A stretch of DNA of 64,000 bases from Candidatus Eremiobacterota bacterium (GCA_019235885.1 JAFAKB010000086.1:1-64000); one strand, 5' to 3'. Shown: positions 41,393 to 50,064, counted from the stretch's first letter. Notes: generated from the sequence alone by a model not told the origin. A program made the numbers and translations.

Positions 41393-42298
41393 ATGCTTGC
41401 TTCGATCCGCCGGCCGACGTTCGAGGACCTCAACCTCTCCACCGGCAAGCGCGCCCGGCTTTGGAACATGATGTACGGCCACGGCCCGGCCAACGGGACG
41501 CTGATGCTGCTGCCGATCGACCAGGGCCTGGAGCACGGACCGGTCGATTTCTTCGACAACCCGGACGCGATCGACACCGACTGGGTGCTGCGGCTGGCGG
41601 TCGAAGGCAACTTCTCCGGGATCGCCTACCACGTCGGCCTCGCCGAGAAGTACCACCAGCAGTACGCCGGGCGCGTCCCGCTGGTGCTCAAAGTCAACGG
41701 CAAGACGAACGTTCCGCCCGACGACAACTCGTTCAGCCCGCTGACCTCCAGCGTGGAAGACGCGGTGCGGCTGGGCGCGAGCGCGGTCGGTTACACCGTG
41801 TATGTCGGCTCGCCGGCGCAAGACCGCGACATCCGGCAGGCCAACGACGTGCGCCGCGACTGCGAGAAGTACGGGCTCCCGCTGATCGTGTGGTCGTATC
41901 CGCGCGGCTCGGCGGTGAAGGCGAAAGGCGGACAGGACTCGCTCTACGCGGTCGACTACGCGGCGCGCGTCGCGTGCGAGATCGGCGCGGACATCGTGAA
42001 GCTGAACGTGCCGCATTCCGAAGAAGCGGCGGCTGCGGCGCCCAAACCGTACAACACGCTCGCGATGGACGAGCTCGACGGGCTGCGCAAGGTCGTGAAG
42101 TCCGCGGGGCGCACGCTGGTGCTCGTCTCGGGCGGCTCGAAGCTCAGCGACGAGGACACCGTGCACAAGGCGCGGCTGGCGATGGAAGCCGGCTGCGTCG
42201 GCTTGATCTTCGGGCGGAACATGTGGCAGCGCAAGTGGGACGACGCGCTCGCGATGGCGAGCCGCATGCACGACCTGATGAAGGAGTTCGGTCAATAG
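41393..42298 (+). CDS. Class I fructose-bisphosphate aldolase, FbaB/DhnA type
   Basis: The enzyme cleaves fructose-1,6-bisphosphate in glycolysis/gluconeogenesis through a Schiff-base lysine. The 301-aa product has LLPIDQGLEHGPVDFF near residue 38, GKTNVPPDDNSF, the Schiff-base region GADIVKLNVP near residue 200, and the phosphate-binding end LVLVSGGSKLSDED ... GLIFGRNMWQR. It belongs to the archaeal-type/DhnA family. ATG 41393 has GAGGGG upstream; an earlier in-frame start at 41177 covers non-homologous sequence. A NifU-domain gene follows two bases later. Confidence 0.92.
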   Translation: MLASIRRPTFEDLNLSTGKRARLWNMMYGHGPANGTLMLLPIDQGLEHGPVDFFDNPDAIDTDWVLRLAVEGNFSGIAYHVGLAEKYHQQYAGRVPLVLKVNGKTNVPPDDNSFSPLTSSVEDAVRLGASAVGYTVYVGSPAQDRDIRQANDVRRDCEKYGLPLIVWSYPRGSAVKAKGGQDSLYAVDYAARVACEIGADIVKLNVPHSEEAAAAAPKPYNTLAMDELDGLRKVVKSAGRTLVLVSGGSKLSDEDTVHKARLAMEAGCVGLIFGRNMWQRKWDDALAMASRMHDLMKEFGQ

Positions 42299-42300
42299 TC

Positions 42301-42534
42301 ATGTCCGCGGCGACGGTCGAGAGCCGAATTGAAGCGGCGCTCGATCGCATCCGGCCCGCGATCCGCCGCGACGGCGGAGACGTTTGGCTGATCAAAGTCG
42401 ACGACGACGTCGCGTACGTGCAGATGATCGGCGCGTGCGGGGGGTGTCCGGCGTCCAATGCTACCTTGAAAAACGGCATCGAGGCGGTCGTGCGCGAGGA
42501 CGTGCCGGAGATTCGCGCGGTGGAGCAGCTCTGA
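42301..42534 (+). CDS. NifU C-terminal-domain Fe-S scaffold protein
   Basis: The product is 77 aa, a stand-alone NifU-type domain: IEAALDRIRPAIRRDGGDVW, then the cluster-binding C-x2-C motif in GACGGCPASNATLKNGIEAV. It holds or transfers Fe-S clusters to client proteins. It starts two bases after the aldolase stop and may be co-transcribed with it. Confidence 0.92.
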   Translation: MSAATVESRIEAALDRIRPAIRRDGGDVWLIKVDDDVAYVQMIGACGGCPASNATLKNGIEAVVREDVPEIRAVEQL

Positions 42535-42603
42535 GGTCTTTCTTTTAGCTCAACACGACGACTGGCGGAGCCTTTTTGAAGCGGTGAGCTTTTCGCGGCG
42601 TGA

Positions 42604-43506
42604 TCAGCGGCCTGGTGTGGCTGGCGCGAAGGCATAGACGATCGCTAGTCCGGTGACTGTGGCGGCGTAGAGCGCCACCCCGCCGAACGCGATCGACGCC
42701 GGGCGCGGATCGCGCTGTACGAGCGACCAGAGCGCCGCCGCCGCGACCACCGCCGGTGCCAACGCGAGCAGCGTCGGCCCAGCGCCGATGCGGTACGCCT
42801 GCACGACGGCGGAGAGGGCCGCGAGCAGCGCCAGCAGCCTGATCGCCTGCCATGTGCGAGCCGGCCCGAGGCGCACCGCGAGATTTCGCTTGCCGCAGAG
42901 CGCATCGTCGCCCGCGTCGGGCAGCTCGACGCACAGCATCATCGCGAGCATCGCGAACGCGGTGGATTGCACCACCGTGAGGATCGTGCCGTCAAGGCGT
43001 CCCGCGAACGCCGCGTAGCCCGCCCAGGGAACGAGCACGGCGACGACGAGCGCGGCGTCGAGCTCGCCTAGCCCGCGCGCCGCGAAACGAACCGGCGGTG
43101 CCGAGTAGCACCACGCGAAAACGAAGATCGCGACGCCGGTCCACGCTACGATCGCGTTTCCGGCCAGCGCGAAGTGCGCGCCGGCGACGAATCCCAGTGC
43201 CGCGCAGAGCAACGCAGCGATCAGCGCGACGCGTGCGGGAAGGTCGCCGCGGTCGAGCACGCCGCTGCCGCCGGACCACGCCGTCCGCCGCACGCCCGCT
43301 GCGTCGCCGTGATGGTCGAAGTAGTCGTTCGCGTAGTGCACCATGAGATGGAACGACGTCACCAGCGCCTGCACCCAGAGATACGTCTGGAGGTCCAGGC
43401 GATGACCCGACCAGCGCGCGACGGCGGCGCCCAGCGCGACGCCCGCGAACCCGCCGTAGAGAAACAGCGGCCGCGAGAGCCGGACGAAGGCTCGCAGGTG
43501 CGTCAC
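42604..43506 (-). CDS. UbiA-family prenyltransferase, MenA-like
   Basis: The product is 300 aa, an integral membrane prenyltransferase with about eight or nine helices. The first Asp-rich motif is NDYFDHHGD near residue 61; the second is ELPDAGDDALCGKRNLAVRL near residue 195. MenA attaches the isoprenoid tail to 1,4-dihydroxy-2-naphthoate in menaquinone synthesis. The order of motifs fits MenA better than UbiA, but no other men gene is adjacent. The GTG start at 43504-43506 gives a typical N-terminus (HLRAFVRLSRPLFLYGGFAG). It converges with the NifU-domain gene. Confidence 0.82.
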   Translation of the reverse strand: MTHLRAFVRLSRPLFLYGGFAGVALGAAVARWSGHRLDLQTYLWVQALVTSFHLMVHYANDYFDHHGDAAGVRRTAWSGGSGVLDRGDLPARVALIAALLCAALGFVAGAHFALAGNAIVAWTGVAIFVFAWCYSAPPVRFAARGLGELDAALVVAVLVPWAGYAAFAGRLDGTILTVVQSTAFAMLAMMLCVELPDAGDDALCGKRNLAVRLGPARTWQAIRLLALLAALSAVVQAYRIGAGPTLLALAPAVVAAAALWSLVQRDPRPASIAFGGVALYAATVTGLAIVYAFAPATPGR

Positions 43507-43519
43507 CGGCGCACCCTTT

Positions 43520-43556
43520 GACGTGAGCCTGTCCTGAGCTTGTCGAAGGGCAGGCC
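43520..43556. repeat. Short interspersed repeat with CCTGAGCTTGTCGAAGG core, copy 2
   Basis: GCCTGTCC (43526-43533) and GGGCAGGC pair around TGAGCTTGTCGAA, giving an 8-bp stem with one G-T pair. Same core as the copy at 28581. It sits between divergent menA-like and dehydrogenase genes. Confidence 0.6.
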
Positions 43557-43590
43557 GCCGCGGTCCGCGCGCCGTACGCGTGCGGCTCGT

Positions 43591-44508
43591 ATGGCGAAGA
43601 AGGTGGGATTCATCGGCGTCGGCGCGATGGGGGAGCCGATGGCGGCGTCGCTGCTGCGGGCCGGGTTCGAAGTGACGGTGTGCGCGCACCGCAACCGCGA
43701 GCCGGTCGAACGGCTCCTCGCGCAGGGCGCGCGCGACGGCGGCGATCCGGCGGGCCTCGCCGGCGCGACCGAGGTCGTCGTCACCTGCGTCCCCGACGCG
43801 CCGCAGGTCGAGGAGGCGCTTTTCGGCGAGCGCGGCGCGAGCGGCGGCGCCGCGCCGAACGCGCTGTTCATCGACATGTCGACGATCTCGCCGGTCGCGA
43901 CCCGCGCGTTCGATCAGCGCCTGCGCGCCGGCGGGTTTCGCTTCGCCGACGCACCGGTCTCGGGCGGGCCCGCGCGCGCGAAAACCGGGACGCTGACGAT
44001 CATGGTGGGCGCGTCGGACGACGACTTTCGCGCCGCCGAGCCGGTGCTGAAAGCAATGGGGACGCCGAACCGCGTCGGCGGCGTCGGCATGGGCGAGGTG
44101 GTCAAGCTCGTCAACCAGATCATCATCTCGAACACGATGCTCGCCAACGTCGAAGCGCTCACGTTCGCCGCGAAAGCCGGCGCCGACCTCGACGCGCTGC
44201 TGGCGGTGATCGGCACCGCGACCGGCTCGAACTACTTGCTGCAGAACTGGCTTCCGCAAAGCTGGCTGGCGGGCGCGCACAAGCCGGGCTTCATGCTCGA
44301 CCTGCTGCGCAAAGATCTCGCCGCGGCGCTCGAGTCGGCGCGTGCGCTCGGCGTCCCGATGCCCGCGAGCGGGCTCGCGTACCAGCTCTACACTGCCAGC
44401 TCCGGCGAAGGCCATGGCCGCGACGATTACAGCTCGGTGGCGACGTTCTACGAGCGCGCCGCCAAAGTCCAGGTCCGCACAAAGACCGTGGAGGAGCGCC
44501 CGGCATGA
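43591..44508 (+). CDS. NAD(P)-dependent beta-hydroxyacid dehydrogenase
   Basis: The product is 305 aa of the 3-hydroxyisobutyrate dehydrogenase/tartronate semialdehyde reductase/GLYR family. It has the Rossmann motif KVGFIGVGAMGEPMAASLLR at the start, DAPVSGGPARAKTGTLTIMV near residue 125, and the catalytic lysine region GMGEVVKLVNQIIISNTMLA near residue 170. The exact substrate is undetermined. ATG 43591 opens the Rossmann motif directly. The stop overlaps the response-regulator ATG. Confidence 0.9.
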   Translation: MAKKVGFIGVGAMGEPMAASLLRAGFEVTVCAHRNREPVERLLAQGARDGGDPAGLAGATEVVVTCVPDAPQVEEALFGERGASGGAAPNALFIDMSTISPVATRAFDQRLRAGGFRFADAPVSGGPARAKTGTLTIMVGASDDDFRAAEPVLKAMGTPNRVGGVGMGEVVKLVNQIIISNTMLANVEALTFAAKAGADLDALLAVIGTATGSNYLLQNWLPQSWLAGAHKPGFMLDLLRKDLAAALESARALGVPMPASGLAYQLYTASSGEGHGRDDYSSVATFYERAAKVQVRTKTVEERPA

Positions 44509-45206
44509 CCACCGTGCTTGCGACGAAGAAGAAGATCCTGCTGGTCGACGACGAGGCCGCGATCGTCCATTCGCTGCGCTACAACTTGGAGAAGAACGGC
44601 TACGCGGTGACGACCGCCGGCGACGGCCGCACCGCGGTCGTGCTCGCGCAGACGGAGCATCCTGATCTCGTCGTGCTGGACATCATGCTTCCGCTGCTCG
44701 ACGGGATGGAGGCGTGCAAGGAGATCCGCAAGACCTCGCGCGTCCCGATCATCATGCTGACCGCGAAGGACCAGGAGTTCGACAAGGTCCTCGCCCTCGA
44801 GCTGGGCGCCGACGACTACGTGACCAAGCCGTTCTCGCTCGGCGAGATCATGGCGCGCATCAAAGCCCGGCTGCGCCGCGTCGAGCACGACGCCGAGCAC
44901 CGCGACGAGTCGATCACCGCCGCCGGGATGACGATCGATCCGGCGCGCCAGCGGCTGGTCGTGCGCGGCCGCGAGGTCGCGCTGGCGCCGAAAGAGTTCC
45001 GGCTGCTGCACGTGCTGATGGAGAACCGCGGCCGCATCGTGACCCGCCAGATGCTGCTGGAGAAGGTGTGGGGCTACGACTTCGAGGGCGAGCACCAGAC
45101 GATCAGCGTCCACATCCGCTGGCTGCGCGAGAAGACCGAGGTCGATCCGAACAACCCGCGGCACATCATTACCGTCCGCAGCCGCGGCTACATGTTCCGT
45201 GAATAA
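44505..45206 (+). CDS. PhoB/RegX-type response regulator
   Basis: The product is 233 aa. The receiver domain has an acidic pocket in LLVDDEAAIVHSLRYNLE, phospho-Asp in LVVLDIMLPLLDGME and Lys in DDYVTKPFSLGEIMARIK. An OmpR-type winged helix (about residues 140-230) carries LAPKEFRLLHVLMENRGRIV and SVHIRWLREKTEVDP. It is the likely phosphate regulator: a PAS/HisKA kinase follows and pstS begins 114 bases after that kinase. ATGA overlap with the dehydrogenase gene. Confidence 0.92.
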   Translation: MTTVLATKKKILLVDDEAAIVHSLRYNLEKNGYAVTTAGDGRTAVVLAQTEHPDLVVLDIMLPLLDGMEACKEIRKTSRVPIIMLTAKDQEFDKVLALELGADDYVTKPFSLGEIMARIKARLRRVEHDAEHRDESITAAGMTIDPARQRLVVRGREVALAPKEFRLLHVLMENRGRIVTRQMLLEKVWGYDFEGEHQTISVHIRWLREKTEVDPNNPRHIITVRSRGYMFRE

Positions 45207-45217
45207 GGGAGCTTGCG

Positions 45218-46360
45218 ACGGCTGATCTGGTCGCCGCCGCGCTGGGTGCGCTCGCCGGGATCGCCGCGACGTATGCAGCGTTTCGCGCCGCGGCCGGCTC
45301 GCGGACGGCGGCGCAGCGCGAGGTCGCGCCGCCGCCGCCCAGCGCGCCCGACCGCGTGGCGCGGCTCGTCGAAGCCCTGCCGTTCGCGGCGTTCACCGTT
45401 GAGCGCAACGGGCGCGTGCGCGTCTTCAACGCCGCCGCCGCGGCGCTGTTCGGGATCGACCGCGGGCGCGCGGTCGGCCGCGCGATGATCGAGATCGTCC
45501 CCTCGGTCGAGCTGGAACGGATGGTGCAAAGCGCGATCGCGGGCGAGACGCGCACGCGCGACGTCGTGCTCGGCAGCGGCGCGCGCGACCGCTTCGTCGG
45601 CGTGACCGCCCAGCCGTACGAAGGCGGCGCGATCGCGATCGCCGCCGACCGCACCGCGCTGCTCGCCGCAGAGCGCATGCGCAGCGACTTCATCGGCAAC
45701 GTCTCGCACGAGCTGCGCACCCCGCTCTCGGCGATGAAGCTCATGCTCGAGACGGTCCTGATCTCCGACGACGACGCAGAAGCGCGCGCGCTCTTCCTGC
45801 CGCAGATACAGAACGAGGTCGAGCGGATGATCCGGCTCGTGGAAGATCTGCTCGAGCTCGCGCGCTCGGAGTCGGGGACGCTGCCCGTGCGGCGCGAGCG
45901 CTTCGACCTGAGCGACGTCGCGACGTCGGCGGTGAACACGTTCGCGCAGCGCGCTGGCGCGCTCGGCGTCGAGCTGGAGCTCGAAGCTCCCGAAGGGGTC
46001 GAGGTCGAGGCCGATCGCGGCGCGCTCACCCAAGTCGCGGTGAACCTCGTCGACAACGCGCTGCGCCACACGCCGGCAGCCGGCAGCGTCACCGTCGCCG
46101 TGGAGCGCAGCGGCACGGACGCGTTGCTGTCCGTGAAGGACACCGGCGTCGGAATCCCGTTCGCCGACTTGCCGCGCGTGTTCGAGCGCTTCTACGTCGT
46201 CGACCGCTCGCGTGCCCGCGAGCACACCGGGACGGGGCTCGGGCTGGCGATCGCCAAGCACCTCGTCGAAGCGCACGGCGGCTCGCTGGTCGCCGAGTCC
46301 GTCTACGGGCAAGGCGCGACCTTCACGATGCGCCTTCCGGCCGCCGATGCCCAACATTAA
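45218..46360 (+). CDS. PhoR-like sensor histidine kinase
   Basis: From residue about 46 it has a PAS domain (FAAFTVERNGRVRVFNAAAA), a HisKA domain with phospho-His (DFIGNVSHELRTPLSAMKLM) and a HATPase domain with NLVDNALRHTP and the GTGLGLAIAKHLVEAHGG box. An in-frame upstream segment encodes a membrane helix (LVAAALGALAGIAATYAAF), so the gene probably starts near 45218. That position has no ATG, GTG or TTG: ACG lies six bases after AAGGGAG and CTG is at 45227. The conservative start is GTG 45356, which would lack the membrane anchor. Partner of the preceding regulator. Confidence 0.9.
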   Translation, partial: TADLVAAALGALAGIAATYAAFRAAAGSRTAAQREVAPPPPSAPDRVARLVEALPFAAFTVERNGRVRVFNAAAAALFGIDRGRAVGRAMIEIVPSVELERMVQSAIAGETRTRDVVLGSGARDRFVGVTAQPYEGGAIAIAADRTALLAAERMRSDFIGNVSHELRTPLSAMKLMLETVLISDDDAEARALFLPQIQNEVERMIRLVEDLLELARSESGTLPVRRERFDLSDVATSAVNTFAQRAGALGVELELEAPEGVEVEADRGALTQVAVNLVDNALRHTPAAGSVTVAVERSGTDALLSVKDTGVGIPFADLPRVFERFYVVDRSRAREHTGTGLGLAIAKHLVEAHGGSLVAESVYGQGATFTMRLPAADAQH

Positions 46361-46393
46361 GGCTCCTTAAGCAGAATTTAAAGCCCTCTTACG
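46357..46393 (+). promoter_or_regulatory. Pho-box-like array upstream of pstS
   Basis: TTAA-type units begin at 46357, 46367, 46378 and 46389 (TTAAG, TTAAG, TTAAA, TTACG), spaced 10, 11 and 11 bases. This repeats the exact spacing of the array before pstC. It resembles the tandem 11-bp PhoB/SphR-type boxes and is the likely binding site of the adjacent regulator. Confidence 0.65.
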
Positions 46394-46474
46394 TTTTGCT
46401 TGCGACGATGCACCGCGGGCGGCCGTTGTCCGTGACGGCTCACCTAGCTGTGCATTTTCGTGGAGGAAATCTTT

Positions 46475-47293
46475 GTGAAGAGGAACGCTGCTCTCGCGGC
46501 TCTGCTCCTCGGCTTTTCGGTCGTCGCGTCGTCCGCGCCGGCCTTCGCTGACACCAGCATCACGATCGCCGGTTCGACGGCGCTGTTGCCGCTCGTCAAG
46601 GACGCGGCGACCAGTTACCAGCAAAAGAACCCGAGCGTGAAGATCAGCGTGTCGGGCGGCGGTTCGGGTTCCGGCATCGCGCAGGTCGCCGCCAAGGCGA
46701 TCGACATCGGCGACTCCGACATCACCGCGCCCGGCCATCCCGAGCTGCACGACAACCGCGTCGCCGTGATCGGCTTCGCCATCGTGACGCATCCCGGCCT
46801 CGGCGTGAAGAACCTTACCAAAAAGCAGATCCAAGAAATCTTCTCTGGCAAGGCGACGAACTGGAACCAGGTCGGCGGCCCCGATCAGAAGATCGTCGTC
46901 GTGAACCGCCCTCGCAGCTCCGGCACCCGCGCCGTCTTCACCAAGACGCTGATGGGCAACGTGCCGATCAACGAGAGCGGGATCACCGAAGACGCGACGG
47001 GCACCGTCGTCTCGTTCGTGAAGCAGACGCCCGGCGCGGTGTCGTACGCGGCGTTCAGCGGAACGCGCGGCTCGGGGCTCACCGAGCTCTCCGTCGACGG
47101 CGTCGCGCCGAACGACGAGAACATCATCACCGGGAAGTACCCGGTGTGGTCGTACGAGCACATGTTCACGAACGGCCCGCCGACCGGTGAGATCTCGCGC
47201 TTCATCGCGTTCGTTCAGAGCTCGCAGGATCTCGTGAAGCGGAACAGCTTTATCCTGATGCGCGACATGAAAGTCACTGAGAACGATCGCTGA
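46475..47293 (+). CDS. pstS: Phosphate ABC transporter substrate-binding protein PstS
   Basis: PstS captures phosphate in the periplasm. The product is 272 aa with a signal peptide (MKRNAALAALLLGFSVVASS, APAFA) and a PBP-like fold. Family blocks are TIAGSTALLPLVKDAATSYQ and VSGGGSGSGIAQVAAKAIDI, plus the phosphate-binding region RPRSSGTRAVFTKTLMG. GTG 46475 lies nine bases after GGAGG and starts the signal peptide; an earlier ATG at 46460 would add five residues. The gene is preceded by a Pho-box-like array. Confidence 0.95.
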   Translation: MKRNAALAALLLGFSVVASSAPAFADTSITIAGSTALLPLVKDAATSYQQKNPSVKISVSGGGSGSGIAQVAAKAIDIGDSDITAPGHPELHDNRVAVIGFAIVTHPGLGVKNLTKKQIQEIFSGKATNWNQVGGPDQKIVVVNRPRSSGTRAVFTKTLMGNVPINESGITEDATGTVVSFVKQTPGAVSYAAFSGTRGSGLTELSVDGVAPNDENIITGKYPVWSYEHMFTNGPPTGEISRFIAFVQSSQDLVKRNSFILMRDMKVTENDR

Positions 47294-47323
47294 TCGTCCT
47301 GCCGGCAAAGGCCGGCCCGGGCA

Positions 47324-47360
47324 TTAAGGCGCCTTAATCGGCTCTTAACCTCCCCTTATG
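47324..47360 (+). promoter_or_regulatory. Pho-box-like array upstream of pstC
   Basis: TTAA-type units begin at 47324, 47334, 47345 and 47356 (TTAAG, TTAAT, TTAAC, TTATG), spaced 10, 11 and 11 bases. The spacing is the same as before pstS, and the first units share ATTAAGGCKCCTTAA. pstCAB can therefore be induced separately from pstS. Confidence 0.65.
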
Positions 47361-47376
47361 ATTCGGTTGGGACGAT

Positions 47377-47410
47377 GGGCTTCGGCGGTCAAAACGGACC
47401 GCCGAAGCCC
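47377..47410 (+). repeat. 14-bp perfect hairpin in the pstC leader
   Basis: GGGCTTCGGCGGTC (47377-47390) pairs fully with GACCGCCGAAGCCC (47397-47410) around AAAACG. It lies between the Pho-box array and the pstC leader ORF. Followed by CGTCTCATTTC, it is not a strong terminator. It could stabilise mRNA or attenuate. Confidence 0.6.
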
Positions 47411-47434
47411 CGTCTCATTTCGGAGGAACGTTCG

Positions 47435-47476
47435 GTGAAGCGGAAGCCCGTCCGGGCGGCTCAGCGTACGCCGTGA
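47435..47476 (+). CDS. Leader peptide of 13 aa coupled to pstC, relic of a pstS start
   Basis: A strong GGAGGAAC site precedes GTG 47435, opening MKRKPVRAAQRTP and TGA. The TGA overlaps the pstC GTG (GTGA), so the two are translationally coupled. The nucleotides GTGAAGCGGAA...GCGGCT mirror the beginning of pstS (GTGAAGAGGAA...GCGGCT), as do the ribosome-binding site and the upstream Pho boxes. It looks like the 5' remnant of a duplicated pstS now serving as a leader. Confidence 0.45.
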   Translation: MKRKPVRAAQRTP

Positions 47477-48357
47477 TCGCCGTACAAGCGCGCCGCTCCC
47501 GCCGGGTGGAACGCATCGCCCTCGTCGGTCTGCGGGTCGCGGCCGGATTCGTCATCGTTGCGATGGCGGCGCTGCTGGTTTACCTCGCGCTCGAGGGGAC
47601 GAAGACGTTCTACGTCGACAAGTTCCCGCTCTGGTCGTTCCTGTTCTCGCCGGATTTTTCGCCCGACGCAGGCCATCCGGGCGCGGCCGTCTACATCGCC
47701 GGCACGATCGCCGTCACCGTGTTCGCGATCGCGGTCGGCGGCCCGTTCGGCATCGCGGTCGGCGTCTTTCTCGCCGAGATCGCGCCGTACCGGATGACGC
47801 AGATCCTCAAACCCGCGATCGAGGTGATGGTGGGGATCCCGTCGGTCGTCTACGGCTGGCTCGGCTTGACGCTGCTGGTCCCGCTGATCCGCACGCACAC
47901 GAGCTCGCCGAGCGGCTTCGGTTTGGCCGGGGCGGGAATCGTTCTGGCGATCATGATCCTTCCCACCGTGATCACGCTCAGCGAGGATGCGTTCCGCTCG
48001 CTGCCGGGCTCGCTCGCTGAAGGCTCGCTGGCGCTCGGCGCGACGCGCTGGCAGACGATCACGCGCGTACTGCTGCCGAGCGCGGCGAGCGGTCTCGCCG
48101 TGGCACTGATCCTCGGGATCGCGCGCGCGGTCGGCGAGACGCTTGCGATTCAGATGGTGATCGGCAACTCGACGCAGTTCCCGCAAGGGCTCTTCGCGCC
48201 GACCGCTGCCTTGACGACCGAGATCGTGACCGACATGCCGGGCGCCACCCAGGGCTCGCTGCTGCAGCACGCGCTCTTCTCGATGGCGCTGCTGCTGCTG
48301 CTGATCGCGATGGTGCTCATCGTGCTCGTGCGGTTCGCCTTGCGGAAGCGAGCCTGA
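47473..48357 (+). CDS. pstC: Phosphate ABC transporter permease PstC
   Basis: The product is 294 aa with six predicted membrane helices and the ABC-permease EAA-type loop LPGSLAEGSLALGATRWQTI near residue 175. It has PstC blocks EVMVGIPSVVYGWLGLTLLV and ARAVGETLAIQMVIGN. With PstA it forms the membrane channel. Start GTG 47473 overlaps the stop of a 13-codon leader that carries the good ribosome-binding site. pstA follows four bases after the stop. Confidence 0.94.
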   Translation: MIAVQARRSRRVERIALVGLRVAAGFVIVAMAALLVYLALEGTKTFYVDKFPLWSFLFSPDFSPDAGHPGAAVYIAGTIAVTVFAIAVGGPFGIAVGVFLAEIAPYRMTQILKPAIEVMVGIPSVVYGWLGLTLLVPLIRTHTSSPSGFGLAGAGIVLAIMILPTVITLSEDAFRSLPGSLAEGSLALGATRWQTITRVLLPSAASGLAVALILGIARAVGETLAIQMVIGNSTQFPQGLFAPTAALTTEIVTDMPGATQGSLLQHALFSMALLLLLIAMVLIVLVRFALRKRA

Positions 48358-48361
48358 CACG

Positions 48362-49279
48362 ATGGCCGTCGCGGCGCAGCAGGCACCCCGCAGCCTGATC
48401 GCATCCGGAAACGTCCGCACCCGCAAGTTCGCCGACGGGCTCGCGACGCTCGTCCTGTGGGCGATGGCCGCGAGCATCATCGTCCTGCTCGCGGCGTTCA
48501 TCGTCTACATGATCTATCTCGGCGGCCACGCGCTGACGTGGTCGTTCCTCACCCGCCCACCGGCCGAGCACGAGGCGGGCGGCGGGATCGGCCCGGAGAT
48601 CTTCAACTCGTTCTACATCCTGATCCTCACGCTGTGCTTCACCGTGCCGGTCGCGGTCGCGGCGGGCGTGTTCTTGCAAGAGTACGCACGCCCTGGAACG
48701 TTCCGCAGCGTCGTGCAGTTCAGCGCCGAATCGCTCGCAACGGTTCCCTCGGTCGTGATGGGACTCTTCGGCCTACTGATCTTCGTATACACGTTCCATT
48801 GGGGTTATACCGCGCTCGGCGGGGCGCTGACGCTCACACTGCTCAACTTGCCCGCGCTGGTGCGCGTGACGCAGGAGGCGCTCGGGAGCGTCCCCGACAC
48901 GCTGCGCGAGGCGTCCATGGGGCTCGGCGGGACGAAGTGGCAGACGATCACGCGCGTCGTCCTGCCAAGCGCGATCGGGCGGTTGACGACCGGGATCGTG
49001 CTGATCGCCGGCCGTATCTACGGCGAGACGGCCGCGCTGATCTTCACGGCGGGCGTGAGCGTCACCGGAAATCATCCCTACGACCTCAACCCGTTCCACA
49101 CCGCCGAGACGCTCGCCGTCCACGTCTGGTACACGCACTCCGAATCGGTCGTCCCCGATGTCGACCGCATCGGAAACGGCTCGGCGCTCGTTCTGCTGAT
49201 CATGGTCCTCGTTTTCAACGTGGGGGCGCGCATCGTAGGCCGCATGCTGACCAAACGCTTCACCGGGAGAGCTTCGTGA
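48362..49279 (+). CDS. pstA: Phosphate ABC transporter permease PstA
   Basis: The product is 305 aa, with six predicted helices. It has the EAA-type loop [20 protein letters not shown] near residue 180, and PstA segments [20 protein letters not shown] and [13 protein letters not shown]. The sequence near the end ([20 protein letters not shown]) is typical of PstA. ATG 48362. The TGA overlaps the pstB GTG. Confidence 0.94.
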   Translation: MAVAAQQAPRSLIASGNVRTRKFADGLATLVLWAMAASIIVLLAAFIVYMIYLGGHALTWSFLTRPPAEHEAGGGIGPEIFNSFYILILTLCFTVPVAVAAGVFLQEYARPGTFRSVVQFSAESLATVPSVVMGLFGLLIFVYTFHWGYTALGGALTLTLLNLPALVRVTQEALGSVPDTLREASMGLGGTKWQTITRVVLPSAIGRLTTGIVLIAGRIYGETAALIFTAGVSVTGNHPYDLNPFHTAETLAVHVWYTHSESVVPDVDRIGNGSALVLLIMVLVFNVGARIVGRMLTKRFTGRAS

Positions 49280-50064
49280 TCGAGTCGCCCGCCCAGACAG
49301 CCGCGCCGATCCAAGACAAAATCGTCGCGGACGACGTCGACGTGTTCTACGGCTCGTTTCAGGCGATCAAGAGCGCGACCCTGGCGATGAAGGCGCAGCA
49401 CGTCACCGCGCTGATCGGGCCGTCGGGCTGCGGGAAGTCGACTTTTCTGCGCGCGCTCAACCGCATGCACGACTTGACGCCCGGCGCGCGCGTCACGGGC
49501 GAAGTGCTGCTCGACGGCGAGAACATTTACGGGGCCGACGCCGATCCGGTCGTGATCCGGCACCGCATCGGGATGGTGTTCCAGCGCCCCAACCCGTTCC
49601 CGAAGACGATCTACGAGAACGTCGTCTACGGCCCGCGCATTCACGGCGAGAACAACAAGCGGAAGCTGGAGGAGATCGCGGAGCGCGCACTGCGACAAGC
49701 GGCGCTTTGGGACGAGGTCAAGGACCGGCTCTCACGCTCGGCGCTCGACCTCTCCGGCGGGCAGCAGCAGCGGCTGTGCATCGCGCGCGCCGTCGCGCTC
49801 GACCCGGAGGTGATCTTGATGGACGAGCCGGCCTCCGCGCTCGACCCGATCGCGACCTCGAAGATCGAGGACTTGATCGGACAGCTCACCGAGAAGTTCA
49901 CGGTCGTCATCGTGACCCACTCGATGCAGCAGGCCGCGCGCATCTCGGACTACACCGCGTTCTTCCACCTCGGCGAGATCGTCGAGGTCGGGCCGACCAA
50001 CCAGATCTTCACCCACCCGAAAGAGAAGCGCACCGAAGACTACATCACCGGCCGCTTTGGCTAG
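49276..50064 (+). CDS. pstB: Phosphate ABC transporter ATPase PstB
   Basis: The product is 262 aa. Walker [10 protein letters not shown] is near residue 49, the Q-loop region is [16 protein letters not shown], the signature [17 protein letters not shown], and Walker [14 protein letters not shown], followed by the switch His in [13 protein letters not shown]. It powers PstSCA. No phoU gene follows, although many pst operons have one. GTG 49276 overlaps the pstA stop. Confidence 0.96.
   Translation: MIESPAQTAAPIQDKIVADDVDVFYGSFQAIKSATLAMKAQHVTALIGPSGCGKSTFLRALNRMHDLTPGARVTGEVLLDGENIYGADADPVVIRHRIGMVFQRPNPFPKTIYENVVYGPRIHGENNKRKLEEIAERALRQAALWDEVKDRLSRSALDLSGGQQQRLCIARAVALDPEVILMDEPASALDPIATSKIEDLIGQLTEKFTVVIVTHSMQQAARISDYTAFFHLGEIVEVGPTNQIFTHPKEKRTEDYITGRFG

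Noticed and set aside
43507-44415. N-terminal 300-residue extension of the MenA-like protein
   Set aside because: The extension is antisense to the hydroxyacid dehydrogenase gene; GTG 43506 gives a standard UbiA-family start.
47300-47320. GCCGGC-AAAG-GCCGGC after pstS as a terminator
   Set aside because: Stem of only six bases and no T-run; too weak to call.
46357-47360. Regularly spaced TTAA units as a CRISPR-like array
   Set aside because: Units are 4-5 bases with 10-11-base period next to phosphate genes, which fits regulator boxes. No CRISPR repeats or cas genes are present anywhere in the window.
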